Shown: positions 1-8,977, numbered from the stretch's first letter. The stretch: 64,000 nucleotides of DNA from Kluyvera intermedia (GCF_034424175.1 NZ_CP139986.1:248001-312000), one strand, 5' to 3'. Notes: generated by a model not told the origin, from the letters alone. Numbers and translations: made by a program.

Positions 1-26
1 GTTTATTTTTTAATGGGGAATCCGTT

Positions 27-653
27 ATGCAGGTAGTCATCTTTGACAGGCAGTCAATATTTATTCATGGAATGAAAATTAGCTTACAGGAACATATTCC
101 AGGAATTGATATTTTTGCCGTTAGTCAGGCAGATGACCTGTGGCGGCAGTTATTACGCCATCCGGATGCACTTTTGATCCTGGACGGTGAAATGGACCAC
201 GGCTTTTGCCAGTGGGTGTTGCAGGAAAAACATCAGCAGTTTCCTGACTCCAAAGGCATTATTGTTGTCAACGAGTACAATCGAAGCTGGCTGAACGACA
301 TGATGGCCTACAACGTCCAGGCCATTATTGCCCGTGATGCCAGTATTGAAGTCTTTGTGCAGACTATCAAAAGCGTGATGCGCGGATTGATGTGTTTACC
401 GGGCGATTGGCGCATGGAATACGAACAGGAAAAACGCGGGTTGGATAATCTCAGCCAACGCCAGCGGGAGATATTAGCGCTGCTGGCGAATGGTGAATCC
501 AACAAAGAGATTAGCCGGACCTTAAATATCAGTGCGGGTACCGTCAAGGCGCATCTGGAATCATTATACCGACGCCTGGACGTGAAAAATCGGACTCAGG
601 CGGCCATGTTACTCAATAACCGGGATGCTTCGCAGACGGTCGTTCTGGAATAA
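27..653 (+). CDS. yhjB: LuxR-family transcriptional regulator, YhjB orthologue
   Basis: 208 residues. The N-terminal half (about 1-120) resembles a response-regulator receiver, with the phosphoacceptor region read as LILDGE near residue 53 but without a full set of acidic residues. The C-terminal half (about 140-200) is a LuxR/GerE helix-turn-helix (LSQRQREIL, then GTVKAHLESLYRRL). The opening (MQVVIFDRQSIFIHGMK) and the HTH closely resemble E. coli YhjB from memory. In E. coli yhjB sits beside treF, across a variable interval from gor, and its orientation relative to gor is the same here. Start ATG at 27 follows a weak GGGGAA ribosome site. The last 45 bases overlap the convergent lysozyme-like gene. 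Target genes are unknown. Confidence 0.85.
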   Translation: MQVVIFDRQSIFIHGMKISLQEHIPGIDIFAVSQADDLWRQLLRHPDALLILDGEMDHGFCQWVLQEKHQQFPDSKGIIVVNEYNRSWLNDMMAYNVQAIIARDASIEVFVQTIKSVMRGLMCLPGDWRMEYEQEKRGLDNLSQRQREILALLANGESNKEISRTLNISAGTVKAHLESLYRRLDVKNRTQAAMLLNNRDASQTVVLE

Positions 654-1073
654 GGCGGACTCGGCCTGGCGCTGTACGGTCAGGCCGCTTTGCCTCTCAC
701 CCTCACGCTGCCACTCGGCTAGCGCTTTGTTGATATCTCCCTGATTAATCCAGTAGACGATGTGCGATTGCTGAACGCCTTCCGGCCCGAGGCTAAATGC
801 GAGCGAGAGCAAGGCATCGAACTGGCTTTGAGTCAGCGGCACGCGAATACATTGGCGGAGTACCTGCTGGTAATAATCCACATCTGCTCGAAAAATAGTC
901 TCAGCCTGTTGCGGGGTGAGTGGTGTATCAAAGTACTCACGATCGCGGATGAGGTGGCCGTAACCAATCAACCACAAGTTATCGGCATCTTGATATTTTT
1001 CGAGCGAGAGGCCTTGATAACGTTTAATAAAATCAAGGCCATACAGGCTGGGGTATACGGCAGAAAGTGACAT
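609..1073 (-). CDS. GH24 (T4-type) lysozyme-fold protein with altered catalytic triad
   Basis: 154 residues with the glycoside hydrolase 24 fold signature: DFIKRYQG, KYQDAD, LIGYGH near residues 14-40, then a helical C-terminal lobe (QSQFDALLSLAFSLG). There is no signal peptide or membrane segment. In active members the triad follows Glu-x8-Asp-x5-Thr. Here the same spacing reads Gln20-x8-Asp29-x5-Leu35, so Glu and Thr are both replaced and classical muramidase activity is doubtful. The gene stands alone with no holin or spanin nearby, so it looks like a domesticated chromosomal gene rather than a prophage. Its stop codon lies inside the convergent yhjB. It may bind peptidoglycan without cleaving it (inference). 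Confidence 0.75.
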   Translation of the reverse strand: MSLSAVYPSLYGLDFIKRYQGLSLEKYQDADNLWLIGYGHLIRDREYFDTPLTPQQAETIFRADVDYYQQVLRQCIRVPLTQSQFDALLSLAFSLGPEGVQQSHIVYWINQGDINKALAEWQREGERQSGLTVQRQAESALFQNDRLRSIPVIE

Positions 1074-1129
1074 CTTTTATCCTCAATAAACAGGAATCAA
1101 AGTGTAAAAGAATGCCCTTTGCGCGGCTA

Positions 1130-1672
1130 TTAGCCGGATGTCGGCGAATTATCATACTCATGACTAAGTAGGCCAAAAAGCCAATCGTTGTGCCATTTTC
1201 CCGAAAGCAGGTAGCTTTCACGTAGCTCGCCTTCCAGCTTGAAGCCCATTTTCTCGAGCGTGTGGCGGGAGGCGATATTCCCTACGGTCACCGTTGCGGT
1301 CAATCGACGCACTCCACCCTGGCTGAATGCATAATCACATACCGCTCGTAGTGACTCGGTACCATAGCCTTTTCCCTGCGCCTGGGGGGCAAATAAAAAG
1401 CCGACTTCAGCGCAGTCTGCCTCCCGATGAATATAGCCCGTGACGCCGAGCGGAATATTCTGCTTATCGCGCACCACGAGACACAGCCAATGTGCCGCCC
1501 CCGGTTCCCAGGGTAACAGGCGGGAATTGAAGGTTTCGCGGATTTCGTGCTCGCTTCGGTTATCCGCTACATAGCGCATCACTTGGGGATGCTGCTGTAG
1601 CGCCAGAAAAAACGGCCAGTCACTTTCAGTAATAAGAGAACAGTCTAAACGTTTGGTGGTGAGCGCGATCAT
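1130..1672 (-). CDS. GNAT N-acetyltransferase, RimJ/RimL-like
   Basis: 180 residues. It opens with a typical RimL-type start (TKRLDCSLI) and has the acetyl-CoA pyrophosphate loop QAQGKGYGTES near residue 95, followed by the ARHTLEKMGF-like motif at about 135 (SRHTLEKMGFKLEGELRE) diagnostic of this subfamily (Acetyltransf_3). The family transfers acetyl from acetyl-CoA to protein N-termini, polyamines or small molecules in the cytosol. The substrate cannot be deduced. It is transcribed in the same direction as the lysozyme-like gene 56 bases downstream, so the two may share a transcript. Confidence 0.8.
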   Translation of the reverse strand: MIALTTKRLDCSLITESDWPFFLALQQHPQVMRYVADNRSEHEIRETFNSRLLPWEPGAAHWLCLVVRDKQNIPLGVTGYIHREADCAEVGFLFAPQAQGKGYGTESLRAVCDYAFSQGGVRRLTATVTVGNIASRHTLEKMGFKLEGELRESYLLSGKWHNDWLFGLLSHEYDNSPTSG

Positions 1673-1808
1673 AGTTTCACATTCTCAACGCGAGGTCAGG
1701 ACTGTTAATTTGCCTGATTTGCTCTATGGGGTAACGACAAAAATAACAAAATAACAACATGTTAATCCTAAGGTGAAATTGCCTTGTTGTTGATTAAGGA
1801 AAGGGAAG

Positions 1809-3401
1809 ATGCCGATGTCATCGCATCAGGTTAGCCAGCAATTTGAGCATTGCCTGAGCGTGATCCGCCAGGCCTCTATCGAAATTCTGACCTTACTGAA
1901 AATGAGGGTCACCGAAGGCAAGGATCCTCGCTGGTTCCTCGAGCAGCTTGATCAGGCTCGTCTGAACCTCGGTGGCTGGGGGATAGTGGCAAAGCGTTTG
2001 CAGATTAACGACAGCCAATTGAGCGAATTTATGCTTCAGCTGCGCCATCTTCAGCAAGGGATCGCTTCGTACGAACAGGGGCTTGCAGCGACGGAAAACC
2101 AGCTGATTGCCGCCCAGCGCTTCATCGTGACCCTTGAACAGGTTAAACAGCAGCAGCCGTTGCTGACGTTTACCACGAGTTATGCCAGCGATGCCTATCA
2201 GCTTCAGGAAATGGCGGAGCGGCAGATTCGTACCATTGAGCTGGTGATTAATGGCTTGATTACCCAGATATGGCCAGATGCCCCGCATCTTCACCATTAT
2301 CTCAAATCCCATTTCGGTGCGCAGGATGTGGCGCGCTGGCAGGCGCGAAGCCCATCAGGTGAGATCCTGGACGGTATGTCGTTTAGCGAGCGGGCATTAC
2401 TGATTGTCGATAAAAAGGCGTTCGCTCGTCACTACGCCTCGCTGTTTAACTCAGGCGCGGCGCTCACTTTCCTTGCCGAGCAGCGGCTGACGCTACATAC
2501 CTTTCTGGATGATATCCGGCGGATGCGCAATAAATTGTTGGCTCAGATGCCGCTCACCGAGATGGAATGTCTACTGCTTGAACACTACACGCAGCAGATC
2601 ACCGCACCGGTGCAGCGTGCTTATGAGCAAGGGCGCGTTCGGGTGAACCCTGCCAGCCTGATGACTGCGGACGGTAGCGAAGTTCAGCACTTCTGGGAAC
2701 AAGCCACGGAAGTGGCGCAGGCCTGGGGGCCGGATGCGCGGTCAATCGCTGATGGTATTGAAAAGCAGTACCGCAAAATACAGGCGCGAACGGACGCGCG
2801 CGAAAAACTTATCGCTGGCGTGCTGTGGGGGGCAGTCGGGGTGACGGTGCTCGGTATTACGCTCGGCGGTATGAGTATTATGATGTCATCCCCGCAAACC
2901 CGGACATCGGTTGAGTCGCAGGAGGATATACACATGCGCGAGCCGGCGGTGAGTCTGCCTCCTTCACCGCGCGAAATTCTGGCGCGCCGTGGCATAACCT
3001 GGGACAACAACGGGCTGCGTTCGGCGATCGATCGCAATGATATTGAGGTGAGCACGTTGTTTTTACGCGGCGGCATGAACTGGCAACTGAGCTGGACGGA
3101 TCTCGCGATGTCGTCGCAAAACGAAGCGGTATTGAACTTGTTATTGCGCTACCGGCAGCAAATGGATGAACCGAAGCCTTGTCGACGCTTTATCAATACG
3201 CTGACCCACGAGCTGTCACAGGGCGCGCAGTTGACGGCCATTCGTAAATCCTATCTGCAAACGTTTTGTACGCAACCTGCGGTAGTGGCGCGGCAGCGGC
3301 TGGCGGTAGAGAACGCCGAGAAGCGCAGCCGGGCGGTTGGCGATGCGCAAAGCAAGAAAGGGTTGCTGATACACAAATCTATCTATGACGTGATTCGATA
3401 A
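1809..3401 (+). CDS. Large membrane-anchored protein, possibly STY4199/HEPN-type
   Basis: 530 residues. The first 330 are largely helical and glutamine-rich with heptad-like stretches. A single hydrophobic segment lies at about 334-356 (GVLWGAVGVTVLGITLGG). The C-terminal part contains two short ankyrin-like helical pairs (LRSAIDRNDIEVSTLFLRGG and the next ~35 residues). The layout suggests a cytoplasmic N-terminal body tethered to the inner membrane. From memory it resembles the Salmonella STY4199-type HEPN-domain proteins, but I do not see a clear R-x4-6-H HEPN motif, so that name is tentative. ATG at 1809 is preceded by AAGGAAAGGG. It is divergent from the GNAT gene across a 136-base spacer. 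Confidence 0.6.
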   Translation: MPMSSHQVSQQFEHCLSVIRQASIEILTLLKMRVTEGKDPRWFLEQLDQARLNLGGWGIVAKRLQINDSQLSEFMLQLRHLQQGIASYEQGLAATENQLIAAQRFIVTLEQVKQQQPLLTFTTSYASDAYQLQEMAERQIRTIELVINGLITQIWPDAPHLHHYLKSHFGAQDVARWQARSPSGEILDGMSFSERALLIVDKKAFARHYASLFNSGAALTFLAEQRLTLHTFLDDIRRMRNKLLAQMPLTEMECLLLEHYTQQITAPVQRAYEQGRVRVNPASLMTADGSEVQHFWEQATEVAQAWGPDARSIADGIEKQYRKIQARTDAREKLIAGVLWGAVGVTVLGITLGGMSIMMSSPQTRTSVESQEDIHMREPAVSLPPSPREILARRGITWDNNGLRSAIDRNDIEVSTLFLRGGMNWQLSWTDLAMSSQNEAVLNLLLRYRQQMDEPKPCRRFINTLTHELSQGAQLTAIRKSYLQTFCTQPAVVARQRLAVENAEKRSRAVGDAQSKKGLLIHKSIYDVIR

Positions 3402-3473
3402 GCAAGGTGCGCTACGCGAAATTTGCTAAGTACACCCCCGTACCTCAGCGCCTTTCACGCAGCGCAATTCGAA

Positions 3474-4361
3474 TCAAATCAGCCGGTAATGTGCATCAGG
3501 CTTCATTTTTACCGGCACGGTGCTGTCTTTGAGCATTTCACGCAGATCGATTTCTATCGCATTGCAAATCGCACTGAGCGGCAGATCGTTATCCTCGGTG
3601 CCGAACGGGTCTTCCAGTTCGGTGGCGATAGCATCAAGCGCTAGCAGGGCATAGGTCGTAAAAATAGAAAACAGCAGCGTCAGAAAGCCGAAATCGTGGA
3701 TCAGCAGTAGTGGATAGACGGCGCAAAAAATACCGACCGTTCGATGCAGCAGCAGCGAGTAGGCATAGGGGATGGGGGTATTACTGATTCGCTCGCAGCC
3801 GCCCTGAATAGTGCTTATCTGATTGAGGTAAGTATTGAAATTACGATAGACGAATTCATTCGGACGATGCAGATAAAGCCACTGTCCGATATCCTGCAAT
3901 AGCGCGTTACAAGGCGTGGTGAGGTGTTGATAATCCAGCGCGCGTGAGACCGGTACTGGCCCGTGACGTAATTTGGCTTTTAGCGTCATGCAATAGGTGA
4001 CCATTAAATCAAGCACCACCTGTTTTTCTTCCCGACGGGTTTGCGTGGTGTTGATTATCTCCCGCATAAGCGAACGGTTGACGATCAACAGATCGCCCCA
4101 TAGCTTCCGGGCCTCCCAATAGCGTAGCCATGCCGTATTATTGCGAAAACCCAGGAACACCGATATCGAAATAGAAATGCCGATGAAATAGAACGAACTC
4201 TCTTTGGCAATAATCCCGCGCAAATGTAATAACGGTAGCGTGAACAGATAGACGATGTTCAGGACGATAAAAAAACACAGCTGCGGCGATATTTTTCGCA
4301 TAATCGATCCGCGCCATGAAAACAATTTCCTGAACCAGGTTTGCTCCGGCCTGACGATCAT
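3474..4361 (-). CDS. Bestrophin-family ion channel (YneE/UPF0187-like)
   Basis: 295 residues with the bestrophin layout: an amphipathic start (WFRKLFSWRGS), a first transmembrane helix at about 28-48, a second at about 55-72 (SISVFLGFRNNTAWLRYWEAR), then a soluble helical region and two more membrane segments near 215-245. Conserved family motifs visible are FRNNTAWLRYWEAR and the late DPFGTEDNDLPL acidic cluster. Bacterial members, including the structurally solved Klebsiella protein, form pentameric cation channels in the inner membrane. The ATG lies 2 bases after the stop of the upstream 138-residue gene, so the two are almost certainly translated from one message. Confidence 0.85.
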   Translation of the reverse strand: MIVRPEQTWFRKLFSWRGSIMRKISPQLCFFIVLNIVYLFTLPLLHLRGIIAKESSFYFIGISISISVFLGFRNNTAWLRYWEARKLWGDLLIVNRSLMREIINTTQTRREEKQVVLDLMVTYCMTLKAKLRHGPVPVSRALDYQHLTTPCNALLQDIGQWLYLHRPNEFVYRNFNTYLNQISTIQGGCERISNTPIPYAYSLLLHRTVGIFCAVYPLLLIHDFGFLTLLFSIFTTYALLALDAIATELEDPFGTEDNDLPLSAICNAIEIDLREMLKDSTVPVKMKPDAHYRLI

Positions 4362-4363
4362 GA

Positions 4364-4780
4364 TTACGCCTTATCCTGCGATAGCGCTAAAATAGTGTCG
4401 TAAACCACCTGCAGGCGTTCCAGATAGTGTGCAAAGACCTGAGTTTTATCATTCACAGGAATGGTGTGGTCAAGATTGCCGTGCACGTCAATACAGGAGC
4501 GTTGAAGTTCAATGTTGCCAAGTTCTTCCGACACGACCTGAAAATCGATCCGCACTTCGCCAAACACCCGTGAGCGGATGATGTTGATATTGACCCCACC
4601 AAAAACATTCACGCTTAATCGACCTTTTTCACTCGGTTGAATCTGATGGTGATAAAGGCGCTCGGTAGCAGTAATTTGCGTGATTAACTCCATGGAATAG
4701 GTATTCCAGTATTTATCCATTTTGTTTTTATGACTGAAAATTTGGTTGGATTTTTCTTCCAGAGAAATCGAGCTATTCAT
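4364..4780 (-). CDS. Small protein of unknown function co-transcribed with bestrophin channel
   Basis: 138 residues, not recognised. It has no signal peptide and no membrane segment. The middle (about 45-90) alternates hydrophobic and polar residues as in beta strands (RLSVNVFGGVNINI, EVRIDFQVVS) and the ends look helical. Its stop is 2 bases from the ATG of the bestrophin gene, so translational coupling is likely. It could be a soluble partner or regulator of the channel, but that rests only on position. The call as a gene is supported by length, coupling and by the absence of a competing frame. Confidence 0.6.
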   Translation of the reverse strand: MNSSISLEEKSNQIFSHKNKMDKYWNTYSMELITQITATERLYHHQIQPSEKGRLSVNVFGGVNINIIRSRVFGEVRIDFQVVSEELGNIELQRSCIDVHGNLDHTIPVNDKTQVFAHYLERLQVVYDTILALSQDKA

Positions 4781-5344
4781 TATCGTATGCTTATTAATAG
4801 AAGGCGTTGGTAAATATTTGATGTAATAGATGAACGTAATCTGGCGTTATCGGTAGTACATCGACCGGGCTTTAAATCTCCACGGATATAAAATACCATA
4901 ATTCCACGAGCTGCGTCGGGTCGTTGGACGTCAATAATAAAGTAGTTAGTCCGTGCCTATTATTGGTTAGCGGTGTAATCAATCGGGGTTATGTTTTTTG
5001 TAAAACCGTCAACAGGTTAATAAATACGATAACATTATGAGTGCCAAGCGTATTTTCCCCAGAGAGATCCCTGGTAAATTTTTATAATTTAACGAATAGG
5101 CTAATGTAGTGCTCTGAAAGGGAAATTAGCACTGTTCGGTTCCCTCGCCCCTTTGGGGAGAGGGTTAGGGTGAGGGGCTGTCTGGATCGGAAAAGGAAAT
5201 TAAATTCACTTTAATAACAGTGTATTAACCCTCACCCCAGCCCTCTCCCTTAAAAAGGGAGAGGGAGCACACCGTGCCTGACCTTATTTCTGGGGATACC
5301 TCAGGGGTGTCCCCTCCCTACTGGAAGGGGGACGAACTGAGATA
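4781..5344. repeat. Intergenic region with paired REP/BIME-like palindromes
   Basis: No gene is visible in these 564 bases. At 5141-5180 a G-rich repeat unit reads CCCCTTTGGGGAGAGGG followed by TTAGGGTGAGGGG. At 5228-5268 a related unit appears in inverted orientation (CCCTCACCCCAGCCCTCTCC then a hairpin AAAAAGGGAGAGGG). A third C-rich/G-rich palindrome is at 5308-5332. Such face-to-face units are typical extragenic palindromic clusters between convergent or co-oriented enterobacterial genes. They may also stop transcription from yncE. Confidence 0.7.
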
Positions 5345-6451
5345 TTAATCCAGCTGAATACGCGCGACGCTATCCAACCCTTTGGTTGAATAATCCTTGT
5401 TGAAATCCTGTTTGAGCGTAACGAACAGCGTTTTGCCATCGTCTGACAGCAGCAGGCTGTTTGGACGGCTGGTGAAGTCCCAGGTCTGCTTCACGGCGTA
5501 GCTGGTGGCATCCAGACGCAGCACTTTTTTCGATTCGCGCTGGCTGATAAAGATCTCATTACGTTGTGCGTCGAACTTAATGCCCAGCGCGTCGCCTTCG
5601 ATGCGCTTCACGACTTTGCCCGTGTGCTCATCAAATACCAGCGTGGTTTTGGCTTTGGAGTCGTCGGTGACGAACAGGCGACCGGTTTTCGGATCTTCAG
5701 CCATATTCAGCAGCAGGTACTCTTTGCCATCGCCCGGCGTCCAGCGTTGTTCAATTTTGTGGCTTTCTGGATTAATCACCAGCACTTCACCGGCACCGTT
5801 GGTGGCGTAAATACGCTTCGTCAGCGGTGAATAGATAATACCGGTGACCCATTTACCTGCGTTATCAATACGCCCCTTCAAGGTCATGGTTTTGGCATCA
5901 ACAATCGAGATGAAACCAGGCTCTGCGACGCGTCCGATAAACAGCAAGCCGTCGTGGAACAACACTTCACGTGCGCCCGTTGGGTCGCCATCCTTATCTT
6001 TTTTGCCGTCCAGCACTAAACGCTGAAGCACTTTCCCGCTTTTCGCATCGACCTTCGATACCGCACCGTCCAGTGAGTTAGTGGTGTAGAACACCTTGCC
6101 GTTGTCATCGACGGCCATGCCAAAGTTTTTCAGGTCGGTATGCGTTGTGCCTTTGGTGGCAAGCGTCTGCGGGTCGAGGCGGTAAATCACGCCTCCGTTG
6201 ACGTCTTTGAAGCTTTGCGCGCTGGCAACATACAGCGCATTTTCTGCTGACACATACGCCATTTCATACAGGCCATCGCCCAGCTCACGCTGGTCTACGG
6301 AGGCGGCTGTTTTCAGCGCAGCAGCGTTCTCAGCGGGCTGTGCATTTTCGGCAGCGGCGGGCAGTGCGGTCAGAGTAAAAGCGGCAATTAACGCGGCGGA
6401 GAGTGCCGTTTTACGCGGGCTGAATAACGATACCATTCGAAACTCCATCAT
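5345..6451 (-). CDS. yncE: YncE-like secreted beta-propeller protein
   Basis: 368 residues with an N-terminal signal peptide (AALIAAFTLTALPAAA, cleavage near residue 34) and seven-bladed propeller repeats: each blade has a DxxTGKV-like strand (DAKSGKVLQRL, DEHTGKVVKRIEG) and the last ends DDGKTLFVTLKQ. This matches the periplasmic/secreted YncE of E. coli (353 residues), a DNA-binding-competent propeller induced under iron limitation. Start could be Met1 or Met6 (MVSLFSPRK), which is the better signal-peptide start. In E. coli yncE is divergent from a TonB-dependent receptor gene (yncD). Here it is divergent from a different receptor, FhuE-like, with Fur-like sites in the 375-base spacer. Confidence 0.88.
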   Translation of the reverse strand: MMEFRMVSLFSPRKTALSAALIAAFTLTALPAAAENAQPAENAAALKTAASVDQRELGDGLYEMAYVSAENALYVASAQSFKDVNGGVIYRLDPQTLATKGTTHTDLKNFGMAVDDNGKVFYTTNSLDGAVSKVDAKSGKVLQRLVLDGKKDKDGDPTGAREVLFHDGLLFIGRVAEPGFISIVDAKTMTLKGRIDNAGKWVTGIIYSPLTKRIYATNGAGEVLVINPESHKIEQRWTPGDGKEYLLLNMAEDPKTGRLFVTDDSKAKTTLVFDEHTGKVVKRIEGDALGIKFDAQRNEIFISQRESKKVLRLDATSYAVKQTWDFTSRPNSLLLSDDGKTLFVTLKQDFNKDYSTKGLDSVARIQLD

Positions 6452-6500
6452 TGGATAAGCGATTCCCGGAAGAGGTCACCCTGGACGGGATAGTTTTAAT

Positions 6501-6526
6501 AAGAATGAGAATAATAATTATTTATA
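6501..6526. promoter_or_regulatory. Fur-box-like AT-rich site upstream of yncE
   Basis: AAGAATGAGAATAATAATTA and flanking bases resemble the 7-1-7 Fur repeat pattern (TGATAAT-like hexamers). It lies about 50 bases upstream of the yncE start, where a promoter is expected. Consistent with iron repression of yncE known in E. coli; not a perfect match. Confidence 0.45.
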
Positions 6527-6699
6527 AGAAATGAGCAAATCAGTTACGTGTGCCGGGCGGTAATATCTGCCTGCTTGAGGCTTTTCATTCCGATTTTTTT
6601 ACGGTGACATGGCTGGAATATCTATGTAATAAACTGATATATAACATGTATACATTTGCTTACATTTAACTGACGAAACAGCCTGTGTTATTTAAAGCG

Positions 6700-6723
6700 A
6701 GTAATTATCATTAGCGTTCTCAT
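6700..6723. promoter_or_regulatory. Second Fur-box-like site upstream of the fhuE-like gene
   Basis: The sequence GTAATTATCATTAGCGTTCT carries the ATTATCATT core of Fur sites. It is about 105 bases upstream of the receptor start. Together with the site at 6501-6526 it suggests iron control of both divergent genes. The rest of the 6452-6826 spacer shows no gene. Confidence 0.4.
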
Positions 6724-6826
6724 TTGTTGCCGTTATTGCTTTTTATGCAGGTTAAATGCTTACAGAAATACTGGGTATTTTTCGTGGCTTTGGGCACAAG
6801 GGCTTCACTCACAATTACAAGATCTG

Positions 6827-8977
6827 ATGGGAATACTTATGCATTTTTATGGCAGGGAAATCAGCGGCAGACCGTTTACCGTTTCACTTTTGGCGCTGGT
6901 CATTCACGGTTTTATTCAGCAAGCGCATGCGGAAGAAAAAAGCCAGGAGATGGTGGTGTACGGCAGTGCTGAAAGTGCGGCGGATGAACAGCAGGATTAT
7001 GCGGTGAAAACCACCCATGCGGGCACCAAAATGGAAATGGCGCCGCGCGATATTCCGCAGTCCGTTACCGTGGTGACGCGCCAGCGGATGCAGGATCAGG
7101 ATTTGCAAACCGTGGACGATGTGCTGACCAATGCCACCGGCGTCTCCTCGCAGCAGATAGACTCAGAGCGTACTTACTTCTACTCACGCGGCTTTGAAAT
7201 CACCAACTTCTCTTACGATGACATTCCAACCTCAATTGGCGATGCGTGGAACTATGGCGATGCGGCGGCCGATACCGCTATCTATGACCGCATTGAAGTC
7301 GTGCGTGGAGCCAATGGTCTGATGACCGGTGCCGGTGACCCGGGGGCAACGGTGAATATGGTGCGTAAACGGGCCGACAGCAAAACGGCGACCGGAAACA
7401 TCAGCGCCAGCTACGGTAGCTGGAATACCCAGCGCTACGTGGCCGATCTCTCAACGCCGCTTAACGCAGACGGCAGCCTGCGTGGCCGCATCGTCACTGG
7501 CTATCAGGATCAGGACAGCTGGCTCGACCGCTATCATAAAACCAAGAAATTCCTCTACGGCGTAGTGGATGCCGACCTGACCGAAAACACCACCGTGTCA
7601 TTGGGCTGGGACTACCAGAAATCCAACACCGGCAACCCGACCTGGGGCGGCTTACCGAGCCTATTCAGCAACGGCACGCGGACCCATTATGATCGCAGTA
7701 CTAACACGGCGGCAGACTGGACGCGCTATCAGGTCGAATCACGCAAGGTCTTCGTCGACCTGACCCACAACTGGGATAACGGCTGGTCATATCGCTTTAA
7801 TGGCACCCATGGTGAGCAAACCTTCAACGATACGCTGTTATACGTGATGGGTAATCCGGATGCGGATACCGGAGAGGGCACAACCGGCTGGGGCAGCAAA
7901 GACAAAGGCAAACGTACCGTTGATTCTTTCGATACCTACGCCAACGGGCCGTTCACGCTGCTGGGGCGTCAGCATCAACTGATGGCCGGCGCGAGCTACA
8001 GTCGTCAGCATAATGCAACCTCCAGCCAGGACGGGTCGATGGAAGCTAGCCAGATGGGCATCTTCGACAACAACTGGAACGGTAGCGTGTCGCAGCCGAC
8101 GTGGGGCGACTGGTATCAGAATGCCAATGATATCGTCCGCCAAAAATCGGCCTACACCGCGGTACGCTTGTCACTGGCCGATCCGCTTTCACTGATTCTT
8201 GGCGCGCGTTACACCCAGTACAGCACCGATGGCAGCAGTGGCGATATGCGCAAGTACAACACCACGCCGTATGGCGGCCTGGTTTATGATCTGACCGAAA
8301 GTCTGTCAGCCTACGCCAGTTATACCTCGATTTTTGCGCCGCAAACCAAGCGTTCCGTTGACGGTAAATGGCTGTCGCCGATTACCGGTAAAAACTACGA
8401 AACTGGCCTGAAGGCCGACTGGATGGACGGGCGCTTAACCACCAACGTTGCGGTGTTCCGTATCGAGCAAGAAAACGTCGCGGAAGCGCTGAGTGGCGTA
8501 TTCGTCAACGGCAGCAGCGAGCAGGCGTATCGTGCGACCAGCGGTGCGGTGAGTAAAGGCGCGGAGTTTGAGGTTAATGGCGCGGTGACTGATAACCTGC
8601 AACTGACCTTTAGCGCGACGCGCTTTGTCGCCCAGGATAGCGATGGTCGTTACAACAGCTTTGCGCCGCAAACGCAGCTCAAACTGTTCAGCCGTTATCG
8701 GGTTCCGGTTATGCCAGAGCTGACGATAGGCGGTGGGGCAAACTGGCAAAATGGCGTGTACAAGGACGTGACCGGGCCAGATGGCGAGACGCAGCGCCTC
8801 CATCAGAGCAGCTACCCGCTGGTGAGCCTGTTTGCCCAGTATCAGGTGACTAAAGCGCTGGCGGTGCAGGCTAACGTCAACAACCTGTTTGATCGTGAGT
8901 ATTACTCTTATCTGGATGATTCAGCGGTCTACGGTGAGCCGCGCAATGTGTCAGTCAGTATGAGCTACGCGTTCTAA
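6827..8977 (+). CDS. fhuE: TonB-dependent siderophore receptor, FhuE-like
   Basis: 716 residues. A signal peptide ends at AHA (residue 35), followed by a TonB-box-like EMVVYG, a plug domain at about 50-165 (RDIPQSVTVVT, VVRGANGLMTGAGDPGATVNMVRK) and a 22-strand-type barrel ending in aromatic Phe (SYAF). The plug and barrel motifs closely parallel E. coli FhuE, the outer-membrane receptor for ferric coprogen and related hydroxamates (729 residues). It depends on TonB-ExbBD and on a separate FhuBCD transporter. The start is uncertain: ATG 6827 or ATG 6839 (MHFYGREI), neither with a strong ribosome site. The neighbouring secreted YncE and the Fur-like sites fit an iron-starvation pair. Confidence 0.88.
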   Translation: MGILMHFYGREISGRPFTVSLLALVIHGFIQQAHAEEKSQEMVVYGSAESAADEQQDYAVKTTHAGTKMEMAPRDIPQSVTVVTRQRMQDQDLQTVDDVLTNATGVSSQQIDSERTYFYSRGFEITNFSYDDIPTSIGDAWNYGDAAADTAIYDRIEVVRGANGLMTGAGDPGATVNMVRKRADSKTATGNISASYGSWNTQRYVADLSTPLNADGSLRGRIVTGYQDQDSWLDRYHKTKKFLYGVVDADLTENTTVSLGWDYQKSNTGNPTWGGLPSLFSNGTRTHYDRSTNTAADWTRYQVESRKVFVDLTHNWDNGWSYRFNGTHGEQTFNDTLLYVMGNPDADTGEGTTGWGSKDKGKRTVDSFDTYANGPFTLLGRQHQLMAGASYSRQHNATSSQDGSMEASQMGIFDNNWNGSVSQPTWGDWYQNANDIVRQKSAYTAVRLSLADPLSLILGARYTQYSTDGSSGDMRKYNTTPYGGLVYDLTESLSAYASYTSIFAPQTKRSVDGKWLSPITGKNYETGLKADWMDGRLTTNVAVFRIEQENVAEALSGVFVNGSSEQAYRATSGAVSKGAEFEVNGAVTDNLQLTFSATRFVAQDSDGRYNSFAPQTQLKLFSRYRVPVMPELTIGGGANWQNGVYKDVTGPDGETQRLHQSSYPLVSLFAQYQVTKALAVQANVNNLFDREYYSYLDDSAVYGEPRNVSVSMSYAF

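Noticed and set aside
609..1073. Prophage lysis gene
   Set aside because: No holin, spanin or other phage genes nearby and catalytic residues are changed, so an isolated chromosomal gene is more likely.
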